DNA from: Dipteronia dyeriana
Lineage: Eukaryota; Streptophyta; Magnoliopsida; Sapindales; Sapindaceae
Reading direction: 5' to 3'
Length of the DNA stretch: 64,000 bases
Assembly: GCA_032871835.1 (NCBI GenBank)
Contig: CM065303.1
Location: 55,838,597 to 55,902,596 of the forward strand
Shown here: piece after piece, positions 11,401 through 23,516 of the stretch
How the letters are laid out: each line of letters begins with the position of its first letter
Position numbering within the stretch: the stretch's first letter is position 1
Position numbers and translations under genes: made by a program
Notes under the pieces: generated by a model
Databases searched by the model: none
What the model was told of the DNA's origin: nothing
The model's input: only the letters and a program-made list of their open reading frames with translations

Positions 11401-14400
11401 TAAGCCTTGTTGTGTACTGTTTTTGCATCCATTTCTACTCTTTTCTTTTCTTTTAAGGGTCAAATCTGGCAGCATGCAGCCATGCATAGGACCTCCTCTT
11501 TTCTCATTTTTTTGCCTACCTTCTGTAACTCATATAATAGATCTTTCATGCATATCTGCTCCATTACCCTGGTTGCTTATCTATCCTAGGCAGGCTAATG
11601 CTTATTTCTGTCTCCGGGCTGCCTATGGTTATTTCATTTCCTTCTGATTCTCGTAACTAAACATGACTTATTTTATTTTATTTTATTTATTATTTTTTGC
11701 TTTTTCAGAGAAAAGAATTAAGGGAAAAAGGTCGTGGGAAGTCTCATGGTTCCAGCACTAAACATTGCAACAAAATTCTGGACGCTGGTGATTCTCATGT
11801 TGAGGCAATCAAGCCTTATTGCTCAAAAAATCAGGTGGTTTCATTTATCTGGGCTGTTTGCAGGAGTATAATTCCTTCTGATTTGCTAGGGATTCCTTCT
11901 AATTGGAGAATATTGAGGAGAAACATTTCCAAGTTTATTCGACTAAGAAGATTTGAGAAATTCTCTACAAAGCACTGTATGCAGAATCTAAAAACTTCAA
12001 TGCTACCTTTTTTATCAAATAAACACTCTTTATGCTTCTTGAATGCTCAGGTGTTAAAAGATGCAACAGGGCAAGATGCAATAATGCAGAAAGAGTTTGG
12101 TAAATTGAAAAATGCCATGCACAATCTGAAATACAAACTTCTGACAAACTGGATTTTTTGGTTCTTTTCATGTCTAGTTGTGCCATTAGTGCAAGCCAAC
12201 TTCTATGTCACTGAAAGTGAGCATGGGAAACAAGATATATATTATTATAGAAAGTCAGTTTGGGAAATGTTGACAAACAAAGCTATCACTTGCTTAAAAG
12301 ATAAGAGCTATCACCACTTAGATGATGCAGACGTTAGATGTATCATAAGCAGTAGACCATTTGGTTTCTCAAAGCTCAGACTTTGTCCAAAAGAAAATGG
12401 AGTAAGGATGCTATCAAATCTTAAAGCATCATCAAAAATGCTGGCAGTAGATTCATGTTTAAAAGATACATGTCCTGGAATGAAGAACACCTATATACAT
12501 CATAAAAGACTCAAATTTGACCACTTCAAGTCTGTGAATAGTGTTCTTCGTGATACACATGCCGTTCTAAAAGGTTTACTGTTGAAAGAACCTGACAAGT
12601 TAGGGTCATCAGTGTTTGATTATAATGATGTCTACAGAAAGTTATGCCCTTTTATTACTGGTATGAAGAATGGATTGACAACCATTCCTGATGTATTCAT
12701 TGTGGTTTCTGATGTCTCAAAAGCATTTGATTCCATTGATCAAGATAAGCTGCTTGATGTAATGAAAGATGTTGTATTGGAGGATAGCTATCTTCTTGAA
12801 CGGTCTCATCAAGTTGTCTGTATGAAGAAATCTCTGAGTGTGCATGAGAATCTTATATTGATGGATCACAATATCTACCCTTGTTATACAAGATTCACAT
12901 CTTCTCTAACCTTTCCTTCATTGCATAGCATCCTTGTTAATCAGGTATCAATTTGATCACTTTTTGCGGAAAGTAAATATTCTTCTATATATTTTGTTAG
13001 AAGGTTGGTTGTAGCGTCTATTTTCCTTGTCTTGGTTATCGCTATCGGTTATAAAATGAAGTTACGTCTGCTAATTAATACAAATTAGTATACCTATATT
13101 ACTTATGCATTGTTGTTCTTATGTCTGTTGCTGCTTGCAAGGTATAAAATGATCCTTTTCATTTCAGTGAGCATTGGATCTACATGTCTAAATATATGCA
13201 GCTTTGCTTCTTTTTCTTCTTCTTTTTTTAAAGAACCTTTGCTTCTCCAAACTTCATTTCCTTGTTGATTTTTCCTGAAAGGAAATCACTAGAATTTATT
13301 TCTCTCTCTGTCTCTCTCAGCCTGTCTGTCTCTCTTTCTCGCTCTCAAGACTGACCACTTTTATTTGTTCCATAGGTTTAGTTTGGGATACTGATATCTT
13401 GGGATACTGATCTTCTCAGCAAGCTCATTTTCTGTTCATTTTTCCTATTTTCTTGGGGTCAATGTTTCAGGTTCAGAACCGCTGTGTGAGAAGAGAGAAA
13501 ATTTTGTTTCTTCTAAATGAGCTTGTGAAGCGCAATGTGATGCAGCTTAATAAGAAATTTTACCAGCAAGGCATAGGTATACCTCAAGGAAGTGTTTTAT
13601 CTTCTCTGCTTTGCTCATTATACTATGGAGATTTGGAAAGGAATGTGATCTATCCATTTCTTGAGAAAACCCAAAGGTCTGTTATTGAAGTTCCATCAGG
13701 AAATCATAATTCCGGAGAAGATAGCAGGGAAAATACAATTATCTCATCTCCGAGTAATATGCTTCTTAGATTTATTGATGACTTTATTTTCATATCAACC
13801 TCAAAGGAGCAGGCCACTAGCTTTTTCTACAGGTTGCATAGGGGATTTCAGGATTACAACTGCTACATGAATGAGGAAAAGTTCTGTGTAAATTTTGATA
13901 TTGGAAACAAATCAAGGTTTCCGTCAAATAGATTGTATGTAGGTGAAGATGGTATCTCATTTCTTCAATGGAGTGGTTTACTCGTCAACTCTAGCACTTT
14001 AGAAGTTCAGGGAGATTACACAAGGTTTGTTTTTCTATAAATATAGTTTCAGTTATCCTTAAATGCATACTCCTCACTCAGATGCTGTTAATGTTCATCC
14101 GAGTCATTAACTGCATATAGATTGATGGTTAGAAAATAACAATGAGAAGTAATACCATCAGTTAATTTTAAGACTATACAACATGCATAATATGTTCATT
14201 CAATATTGGCTTCTCAAAGTAACGTTTACTAAGTTTAAAACAGGTATTTGAACAACCATTTGCGTTCCACTCTTACTGTCTGCTGGCAAGGCAAACCAGA
14301 TCATGATCTAAAGAAGAAGTTACAATGTTTCGTGAGACCTAAATGCCATCCCATATTCTTTGATTCAAATATAAACTCAGCTGATGTTGTCAGATTGAAC

Positions 14401-14933
14401 ATCTACCAAGTTTTTCTGTTATGTGCAATGAAATTCCATTGTTATGTATTGGAGTTATCATCCATTTGGAAACTCCGCACAAGATCCTATCTGAAAATCA
14501 TTGAAAGATCCTTGAGGTACAGATGTTATTCTCTGCTGTTATCTTGCAGAAGTAGTCTCATCAAACTTGAGTAGTGATCTTAGTTATAGAAGCCTTAAGT
14601 CAGTCAATTTTTTCTTTTCGTTTTCTACTTACATTATCCTCCACTGTTTGAATTGTTAGGTATCTGCATTTGTTGATAAAGAGAAGAATGCAATCTGTGA
14701 ATCTTGGTTCTAATTTTTGCCCGGTTCTTCATTTGGAGGAGGGGGAAGTTGAATGGCTAGGATTAAATGCTTACGTCCAAGTGCTAAAGAGAAAACAATC
14801 TCGACATAAAGAGTTGCTGTCATTGTTGAGGTGTAAGCTATCAGCACATAGAATTACTGGGAATGTTTCATGTCCACTGAATTACGCAATTGATAAGACC
14901 CATTCCTCTTCGATCTGGAAAATCAAGTATTAG
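8404..14933 (+). CDS. TERT: Telomerase reverse transcriptase, 12 exons, intact
   Basis: Catalytic subunit of telomerase; it copies the telomerase RNA template onto chromosome ends in the nucleus. I read exons 8404-8673, 8771-8848, 8996-9061, 9153-9321, 9401-9819, 10110-10236, 10511-10655, 11161-11299, 11709-12944, 13471-14024, 14244-14516 and 14660-14933. All borders are GT-AG, all phases fit, and the total is 3750 nt (1249 aa plus stop). The first residues (RVPEVLWRLF, then LLDFSPVNRWSQ) match the plant TEN domain. A KKRKR nuclear-localisation cluster lies near residues 198-202. The T motif (NFYVTESEHG..., residues ~635-659) precedes motifs 1/2. Motif A has Asp806, motif B' GIPQGSVLSS is at 919-928, and motif C FIDDF has Asp986/Asp987. 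Exons 11-12 form the C-terminal extension. Exon number and length fit known plant TERTs, and no disabling change was seen. Confidence 0.96.
13302..13345 (+). repeat. Pyrimidine (TCTC/TGTC)n repeat in TERT intron 9
   Basis: A run of TCTCTCTCTGTCTCTCTCAG-like sequence lies inside the intron between exons 9 and 10, about 125 bp before the next acceptor. It contains CAG trinucleotides that could act as decoy acceptors, but only the site at 13470 keeps the TERT frame. Confidence 0.6.
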
Positions 14934-15475
14934 ACTCTTAGAGGTATGCAATGATGTTGATTGACATGCTTATTATCATTTTTCATATTGTTTCTTGTTA
15001 TCCAAGAAATCTATCTCCGTCTATATATATCTTGTTAATTTTTCCTTGGCTATCAACTGCAGGAGGAATGTTGCTAAAGGAGGAAGAAAACGTGAGGAGA
15101 AGTGCACTTGCAAGTTCGAAATTATATTTGGTTTTGTCTATTTATCCGAATTTACGATGATTTGTGATCGATTATATCTTTTCTTTTTCCTGCCTTTCAA
15201 GTTTCAACTCATCTCTTTTTTATTGGTGAAAATTATAAAACATGACCACAACTATTATGTAAAATTTGTTTTTAATTACATACGTAAGTTTTCCGTTTAT
15301 ATCCAAATTGTTAAATTTATTTTATGTCCATAACCAAAATTACAAAAATCTCCTTGCAACTTTTATATTTTGTTTTTTCCTTTTTGCAAAAAAATTCCTG
15401 AAACCTCGATAAAACTTAAAGGGTTCAAAAAATTAATGGTACATTTTTGAGGGGTTGTTGTGTAAATAGTACTAC
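14934..15475 (+). other. TERT 3' flank
   Basis: The sequence downstream of the TERT stop is AT-rich and probably contains the 3' untranslated region. The small open frames at 14951-15333 have no recognisable product. The stretch ends at the left boundary of the large Mutator-like element. Confidence 0.5.
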
Positions 15476-15804
15476 ATTAATAAATCATGTTTAAAATGCA
15501 CCATTTAAAGTGTGGAGATCAAAATACCAATGTCATCACTTTTGTTGTGAAGAAAGAGAAAAAGTAAAAACAAAAAAAGTGAATCGACGGTTTCGTGTTC
15601 ACGACGACGGTACTGGAATTTGGAAACTAGTTTATCGTTGAATAGAATATTTCAATCAATCGAGGTTAGTTGAGCATTGAATTTGTATTGTTTTGGTTGT
15701 TGATTAATTGAATGAAATGTTAGATTAGGTTTTATTTGTGGATCTGAGAATGAAAATGGGTTAGGTTAGGGTTTTGTATTTGTAAAAAAGTTATTGAAGA
15801 AGAT

Positions 15805-16270
15805 GAAATCGAGCTTCGAGCATTTGTATAAAATCTCGGAGCTTTTATACAAAAGCTCGAAGCTCTTATACAAAAGCTCGATCTGAGCATTTATAAAAGC
15901 TTCGAGCATTTTACAAAAGCTCGATCCGAGCTTTTATAACAACGTTGAGCTTTTATATAAAAGTTCGGATCGAGTTTTTACAAAACCTCGATCCGAGCTT
16001 TTGTACTAATTCTAGAAGTTTTATACAAAAGCTCGGAGCGAGGTTTTATAAAAGCTCGGAGCGAGGTTTTATAAAAGTTCGGCCGAGCTTTTGTATAAAA
16101 GCTGGACTCTTTAATATAACTTCGATATGAGCTTTTGTACAAAATCTCGAAGCTTATATACAAAAGCTTGCAGCTTATATACAAAAGCTCCGAGCTTTTA
16201 TACAAAAGCTCGATCCGAACTTTTACACAAAAGCTCCGAGCTTGATGATAAAAGCTCTATCCAAGCTTTT
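15805..16270. repeat. Left subterminal palindromic minisatellite
   Basis: More than fifteen degenerate copies of a unit near AAAAGCTCGGAGCTTTTATA are present; GAGCTTTTATACAAAAGCTC is itself a palindrome. Long open frames here on both strands with a periodic peptide (LLYISFEILYKSS-like) are an artefact of the repeat. A matching array lies near the other end of the element. Confidence 0.85.
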
Positions 16271-16344
16271 GTTAAGGTTAGAGCTTGTTATTTCTAAGGA
16301 TTTCACAGGGCCGAAAAATTAATTATGTTGTTGTTTAATTTCAG

Positions 16345-19300
16345 ATGACAAATCGATTGAGGGAGTTGCTTAAAACTCCAGTGGAAGAGTGGGACGAGGG
16401 TAAAGTCACTTGCCATGACCATTTCGATGCCCTTGGCTAGATAGACGACGCCATTAACCGGGTCCCTACATAATGGGCTGAGGAAGACCGACATCGGTTA
16501 AGGGCGTCCTGTTTTAGGCATTTATTGACCATGCCTCGCCTGGTGAAGTTTTCGGGTGGTATTATCCACCAGTTATTTCTGGGGGAGGTGCATCATAATG
16601 GGCCCTCAGACGAGATGTGGTTTATGTTAGGCAGTCATGAGGTGAGGTTCTCGAATGTAGAATTTCACCCTAATCACCGGATTAAGGTTCGGAGTAGTAC
16701 CAGATACGAGCAGCTATGTTAGCGTGGATAATGGCCTACATCACCGGTACTTGGTGGTAAGGATGAGATTTCGTCCTTCGAGTTGAGAGATGTCCTGAGG
16801 CGAGGTGATTTTCAGTAGGCATACGATATTGTGAAACTATGCCTCATCTATATGATGAACAGGATACTTATGGGGTTGGATGAGAAAGTCAAAATTTCAG
16901 TTTGGCAGTTACGTCTGGTGGATGATCTGGACGGTTTTGACGTATTCCCGTGGGGTGCACACATGTACAGTCATTCCATAATTTCACTCAAGCATGCGCT
17001 TGACGGGCGACTGGAGCGGTTCCAGAGACGTCAACAAGCAAAGGGACGTGACAAACATATGGTTGAGGCGTACAACATTTATGGTTTATCTTACGTCCTT
17101 TTGGTAAGCGTTTTATGAATAAAATCATTTACGTTTATAATCGTTTATACGGAATTTGGAAATATCATATATTTATTTATAGATTTTTACTTTCGAGGTG
17201 ATCCCTGAGCTTGGGACCCAATTCGGGACTCTGGTGGCTACCAATATGTATCCCCGAATTCTAAAGTGGATGTTAAAGATACAACCGAGGGGAGATAGAT
17301 TGTTGAATATATTCACAGATCATGTAAGTGTCTAACTTGTTAATGTTAATAACTAAATTCAATTACACAACGTTCTAACAATGTTTTCAGATATTTGCAA
17401 GGACGGAATATGTGGACACCCAAGCTGAGAGGGGTGAACCCTATTATGTGGGCATAGCGAAGGTGATACCGGATTCAGTGAGGGCGAGTCCGAGTGAGCA
17501 CTACATTATATCGAAGGTAGAGCAACGTTGTGTTAGTGAAGAGATGCATACGGACACAGAGTTGCCCCGTGAGAGACCCCTGAGGCAGCGACGCGTACGA
17601 TTTACGATGACGGGATACAATGTTACAGATAGCTCACGAGGAGACGGTGTAGGGGCGTGCAAGGTATGTTAAAACTGTTGTTCTGCATTTATTTGTTTCA
17701 AACGCAAGTACATGTGCATGACTGATATTGTGTACTTGTTTCAAGACCAACTGGAGCTTAGAATCCAAGCATTAGAGGGTTCAGTCCTAGCTTTACGGGA
17801 TGATCTGCAGAGAAGTGATGAAGAACGAAACAGGCAGCATCAACAGCTGATGGACTTAGTCCAAGCTTTGTGAGGATCGACATCACAAACAGCAGGAGAG
17901 GGCCTATAGTCCCATGATCGAGATGATTCATACAGAGATTTCGTAGGTGGACGTAGTCTTGTCGACGGGGCAAACCCGGCCAGAGACGTCTGTGGTACCC
18001 GATCAAAGACATATGGTACCGTACCCGATACACAGGTGGCCGGACCTGATACACAGGGTACTGATATAGACATTGGAGGCTCTGGCCGACACCAGGAGAC
18101 TCGTACTGACAGTACACCTGAGTTTCCCCTGCTTCTGGAGGTACAAGAGACTTCGTCGGAACAAAATCACCGTCTTAGGGGTTCTTCAACTGGACTTGGC
18201 TCTGCTGTTACACCGCATGAGACCCCTCCTCATCCCACTATCATAACTGTATCATCCCACTGGATCCCTCCCCCTCCCATCATCACACCCGGTTCATCCC
18301 ACGAGATCCTTCCTCCTCCCACCGACACACCCCGCGTTCTCCATATCCCTAGTGCTCGTAAGAGCGGGTGGCAGCTGGTCAGCCCATACACTGATCCGAC
18401 TCGCCCAAAGAGGTCTAGAACAATACCGGTTTGGTAGATGCTGGGCAGTTGGAGGCCTACAAAGCATATAAGAAGAACAGTTCAACAGGGGTGGAGTAAG
18501 TATCAGATGTGTTACTTTATTTCTGCACCAACGTTAATCTGTTTAATTTATCTGATATTCAGAAAATTGGTTTATACAGGCACGATGTTGATATCATGGA
18601 GTCGGTATACGTGGGTTGGTTCCACATATTCGAAGAGAACTACATGGAGTTGTTTGACTCGGTAGGCTACAAATTTTTTCTGGGTTTGACTTTTTTTACG
18701 CTTGAATTGTAACAGTGTTTCTAAATCTTTTTACAGCATATGGACGCGTACCTGTCCATCTTACGGAAGCGCTAACGAGCATACCCCAATGTTTACAACC
18801 AAAGGATAAACATTCTGGGAACTCAATTCTTTATCAATGTTTGTTGGTTTGTGTGTAGTTATTTATCAATGAATTGATCCTCACTCACAATGACAATTTG
18901 ACAATTTGTTTGTCCATATCCATTATTGGAGTACTAGTGGGAGAAAATAATGCCTCGCGGTGATGATGGTGAAGTCAAGAAGCTAGGGTGGAAGGTCTTG
19001 TAGTACATGTGGTCTGCGGAAGACCTTATGACGGTACATGGATTTCTCCTGGTAGAAAGCCGGCCCTGGCACAAGGTTGACATGGTAAGTGTTATAAAAT
19101 GATTTCCATATTTTGTTTCTCTTATAATTGTGGTGAACATAAGTTGTGTTATTCCTTGGTACAGGTTCTTATTCCTTGCAACATCTGACGGCAGCGTTGG
19201 CTTGTGGTCAGCGTGGACTTGACTACCGGGATGATACATATCCTAGACCCCTTCAGACAGGAGGTCCCCGTCAACATAAGGAAATGTCAGGTACAGCCAC

Positions 19301-19689
19301 TCAGGTGGTTTCTCCCTTCCATGTTGAATCAGTCTGGGCTTCACGATGACAGACCACCCGGTAGGGAGAAATTCAATAGGGAGAATAGGGCTTTTGGGGT
19401 GAGCCTGCTGTCGAAAACAGCTCTGTCGCAACAACAACAAAGGTATTATTATATAATAGTACATACACACGATCCAATAAAAAATATTATCTTTGTAACG
19501 TGTGTCTATGTCATGCATTGCAGCGGTAATTATGGGGTGCATACGTTGAGGTTGATATAGTACATACTGGCAGACAGGATCCAGTACGATTGGACCGAAG
19601 ACTATATGCTCACCATACGGGAGAAGATGGCAGTGGAGGTGTTTTGTAACTCCCAACCACAAATACGAGACATGAATGTTGTACAGTAG
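16345..19689 (+). pseudogene. DUF1985/Ulp1-type cysteine protease gene of Mutator-like element
   Basis: The first ATG follows TTTCAG at 16344. Reading across frames, 16528-17120 encodes a DUF1985-like region (LVKFSGGIIHQLFLGEVHHN, then DEMWFMLGSHEVRFS, then LRLVDDLDGFDVFPWG). A proline/threonine-rich linker follows at 18036-18437 (SARKSGWQLVSPYTDP near its end). The Ulp1 catalytic region lies at about 19150-19689: RWLVVSVDLTTGMIHILDPF, then NYGVHTLRLI and DWTEDYMLTIREKMAVEVFC. In Ulp1 proteases the segment corresponding to RW normally carries the catalytic His, and NYGV the catalytic Cys. Here they read Arg (19195-19197) and Tyr (19531-19533). In-frame stops also occur, for example a TGA just before RQRW and a TAG at 19558-19560. 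Introns are likely present, so part of the frame disruption may be splicing, but the residue changes are not. Confidence 0.75.
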
Positions 19690-19692
19690 TGG

Positions 19693-19790
19693 AGTTGTAT
19701 TAAATTATGTAATAATATTCATTCATTAAATTATGTAATACTATTCATTCATTAAATTATGTAATAATATTCATTCATTAAATTATGCAA
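19693..19790. repeat. ~32-bp tandem repeat
   Basis: About three direct copies of a unit near TTAAATTATGTAATAATATT plus CATTCA follow the Ulp1-type stop codon, in the gap between the two convergent genes of the Mutator-like element. Confidence 0.85.
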
Positions 19791-20020
19791 ATAATGCATA
19801 TTTTATGACATCGTCTACCATTGACAAATTTTACATCCCGTTATTCAATAGAAAACTAAAAATTATCATCCATATTTAATCTGAAAATAATAACGCGACA
19901 TTTTCACATCGTGCAATTACAATTAAGAAATATGTGTTCTTTCCAAATGCGCTCAGTCATACTACGGTAGGTCTATTATCAAGGCAAGTCTGTTTGTTGT
20001 TTCCAACTGAATGACATATG

Positions 20021-22689
20021 CTACACTTGCAACGGTATTATGCTCGGACCATCATTAATCAAAGGTGGATTATGACATCGTCTAGCATTATGACCTGATT
20101 CTTCACATCTTCTACACGATTGAGCGGTTGTCCTTTCCGAAGACGAGGAATGTCGGCCCTCCCTCGGACATCCTGCTTGCCTCCTTGATAATGGATTTAA
20201 CACCACACGATTGGCGATGTCAGTGGGGACTATCCATTCTGACGGATGGCCAACAGGCATAATATGAACCGAGTACGCATCGATTAGTGTCTGTCTCTTG
20301 TAGAAGTCCGTACACAAAGATGTGTAATCCAAGTTTCAATCCCTGCAACAACAATTACATGGGGTGTCAAATTCATTTGCAAGTACCCAAAATATATTAC
20401 ATAAAAGTACTATACCTTATTGCTGCAAGTGCGTGTGAACATGGAAACATGTCCATTTGAAATTTGTTGCACGTGCAAGTCTTCCGGGTTAAGTCAACAT
20501 TCTACTGCTTCCTGGACCGTTTGACGGAGAATATGTTCCATTCAACTAGATTGAAGGTCATATAAGCACACTTCTCAACACGTTTGAGGATCACAGGATG
20601 TGTTGTGTCGGTCAACTAATGACGCAGGGACTGTGCAGTACGATGGTGATCATGAAATCACCTCTGTAGCATATTCATAATGAACTCTGACAGTGTCAGC
20701 ATGGGCAGTTACTGTGTGATTTGAGGCATGAGTTTATGTATTCAGCAACATTTGTTGTTATGACCATATACCTTCTTTCTGGACAATGTACACGAGACCA
20801 CTTGTGTGGACCAGCTTCAATGACATAATTGAATGCATTCTGGCGCAGGTTACGTAGCTCTTCTATGTGACGATTATATTTCAACTCAGTGAACGATCTA
20901 GCTGCTTTATCCATTATGGTTGCTACATCCTTTATGTGAAATCGCTTATTCACATTTTTTTAAAAAGTGCCAGCAACATATCGTATGGATTGTATCGGGA
21001 AAAACTTTAAAAATCCCAGCTTCAATGCTTGCATGCCGATCGAAAATGAAAACCAGATCATTAATATGGCCTAGGGCACCCTTCAAGCAATCCAAAAACC
21101 ACTCCCATGAAAGGTTGTTTTCTGAGTCATCGTACCCAAAAGCAATTGGATACATCTGTTCGTTCTCATCTTGTACAATTGCAACAAACATTGTGCCCCC
21201 GAATCTTCCCTTTAAATGGGTACTATCTACAACAATAATTGGACGTATACACCTCCGGAATCCTATGAGTGAAGCATCCAACGACATGAAAAAATAGAAA
21301 AATCTATCATCTTCGTCGCACTGTAAGTCAGTTATTGTCCCTGAATTTTATTGCTCCAACACGTAGCCAAAAGATGACAGTAGTTTGAAGGTTTCCTCAT
21401 GTGTTCCATAGGTCAGTGACAACGCATATTGCAGGGCTTGATGTGCCTTACTGTACAAGATTTGGATGTCATACATTGTTTTCATGTCGGTGATTATGTC
21501 CTTCGGACGCATTATTCGACCATCTTGTTGTTGAAGTCTAGGTGCAACCACTTCTCCAATTATGATTGCACTAGCTTGTCGGTGACGGCAGTGAATCTTC
21601 TCCAAAGGACATATGTGTTTGTTCACAAAACTTCTTACTTGGAAGTATGTCCCTTCATCTCTCCTAACCGCTCTTAATTTCCACGTACAGTTATCCATCA
21701 AACAAACCAAATGTAACATTGTCTTATTTGACCTTTTCACCTTCCACTCGAAGTTCTGCCGCATTGCAAAATGCCCAACGAGTCTCTTCAAATCCTTTTT
21801 GGTAGGAAAAAATTGCCCATTATATATCATGCTTGTAGGTTCTTCTTGAACCGAGTTCCTGCTTCCACCAATACCAAACTAGTATGATTGTGCTCCTGGA
21901 ATAACCCACGTTCTAACATTATCACAATCACATGTAGTTAAATTAGGTCGGACCTCGGAAGTCCCAGCTACAGTTGCTGATTTGCAAGTAAATCTTTGTA
22001 CACGTGTTGCACGTCTTTCCGGTTTGACAACCTCTTCCTCATCCTCATTGTTAGCTACATTATCAACCGGATGCAAATTTTTCTCATCATCCATCTGTTG
22101 TGTCAGCACAACATTCGGTTCACTGTTCTGCTCATTGTTTATGTCATTGTAGAAGTCATTTTAATGGTGGTTGAACTGACCATCATTCATCTCAATTTGA
22201 CATCCAAACACATCGTCGAATTGGCCACCGACTAATTCACTGTGGTCGGCTACTTCCGGTGGGACACCACACAGGTTTTCCCTACTTTATGTGAACGAAC
22301 TGATTGCTTCTGCTTGAAGATCGAAATTGTTGGGTGTTATCATGAGGAGGGATTTCTTCACTAATGACACCTCATGCTACCCTCTCAATTACACTGCCAC
22401 ATACTTGAGGGATCACCCTATCTTCCCCTAGCATAAACTGAACATCATCGTCGTTTCTTATAAACGTGTAACATGTAGTCCCAGGAACCATCGATATACA
22501 CTGTAGATCAGCATTGTATTTGTCGACATCATACTTCACAACGGTTTCCACGATCGACACCAACTCTTGGTAAGTCATACTCTTTGAGACATACATTCCT
22601 TGATTATCAGCACCTAAAAACCTTTGACTTCCATCGGGTAACTGCTCTCATTGACCGTTGTAAGAGATGACTATTCTCACCCAATTCAT
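20021..22689 (-). pseudogene. MURA-type (MULE) transposase, decayed
   Basis: Read on the minus strand from ATG at 22689. An N-terminal segment has SMTYQELVSIVETVVKYDVD and VQFMLGEDRVIPQV (22596-22372). An acidic linker follows. Next is the MuDR-type DNA-binding region (21830-21348: FAMRQNFEWKVKRSNK, CTWKLRAVRRDEGTYFQVRS). The MULE catalytic core (21287-20946) has VVDSTHLKGRFGG, FIFDRHASIEAGI and HTICCWHFLKKC. The SWIM-side region (20953-20696) follows, and a C-terminal zinc knuckle CRRCEESGHNARRC is at 20332-20021. The frame is broken by an early TGA soon after the start (in SYNGQ*EQL) and several later stops and shifts, so no active transposase is expected. It converges on the Ulp1-type gene. 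Confidence 0.85.
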
Positions 22690-22859
22690 TCTCCTGTCAA
22701 AATCAAAATCACAAACCATTATTAACAATAACAATATCTAAATTCAATTTCAAATAACAATTAAATAACCAAATGAATGTTATAAAAAAACTCAAAAATA
22801 ATAACAAATGTCGGAATTAAAAAAATTCCTTCGGAACAAAAAATACTAGGATAATCAAA

Positions 22860-23245
22860 GTACAAGCTCGAGCCAATGCACTAAAATCTCAGAAAAGCAA
22901 AATAAAATCTCGATTCAATACAATAGCATCTCGGATAAGCATAGTACAAGAGCTCAGACCGAGTTTTTATATAGTTCGGATTGAGCTTCTTTAAAAGCTC
23001 GCAGCTGTTATATAAAAGCTTGGTCCGAGCTTTTATAACAGCTGCGAACTTTTATATAACAGCTCAGATAGAGCTTTTAAAAGCTTGCATCTTTTATAAA
23101 AGCTCGGATCGAGCTTTTAAAAGCTCGCAGCTGTTATAAAAGCTTGGATCACTCTTATAAGCTCGGACCGAGATTTTTTTTTAAAACCCGAGCTTTTACA
23201 AAACCTCGAGCTTTTATAACAAACCTACAAGCTCGACCTATATTC
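22860..23245. repeat. Right subterminal palindromic minisatellite
   Basis: Degenerate copies of the same AGCTCG/AAAAGCTCGGA...TTTTATA unit found near the left end, here with variants such as GCAGCTGTTATAAAAGCT. The symmetric placement just inside both ends of the element suggests transposase-binding or structural repeats, but this is inference. Confidence 0.82.
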
Positions 23246-23516
23246 TCGAAAAGTAAGAAAATAAACCTACTGCCATTCTGAAGACTACACATTCATACAT
23301 TTATTGCATACATCTTAAATCACTCGTAAAAGCATGACAAAACATTAGGAAGATCACAAAAATCAGTTACCTGCAGATTTGAAAAACACACTACTTTTTT
23401 AGAGAGAAAAATAAACTTATCTTTCTGAAACCGAAGATGGAAGCACAAATACAACTTTTAAGGGTAATTTTGGTAGTTCACCATAATAAATGCCTTTGAA
23501 ACATAAGTTATTAATA

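Larger units (their letters stand above)
15483..23509. mobile_element. 8-kb Mutator-like element with Ulp1-type gene
   Basis: The outer ends are short imperfect inverted repeats around ATGTTTMAAAKGCA, with ATTTA and CAAAATTACC-like sequence further in. The 7-mer ATTAATA lies just outside each end (15476-15482 and 23510-23516); this is a tentative target-site trace, since Mutator-like elements usually duplicate 9 bp. Internally a decayed Ulp1-protease/DUF1985 gene on + (16345-19689) and a decayed MURA-type transposase on - (22689-20021) converge. Palindromic subterminal minisatellites sit near both ends. This gene set is that of the plant Mutator-like elements known to carry Ulp1-like genes (the Kaonashi type). 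Both genes have stops and frameshifts, so the copy is not autonomous. Confidence 0.8.

Noticed and set aside
15945..16205. Overlapping open frames on both strands with a periodic Tyr/Ser/Phe-rich peptide
   Set aside because: The periodicity comes from the palindromic AGCTCG minisatellite, which is open in several frames; no codon bias or start context supports a gene.
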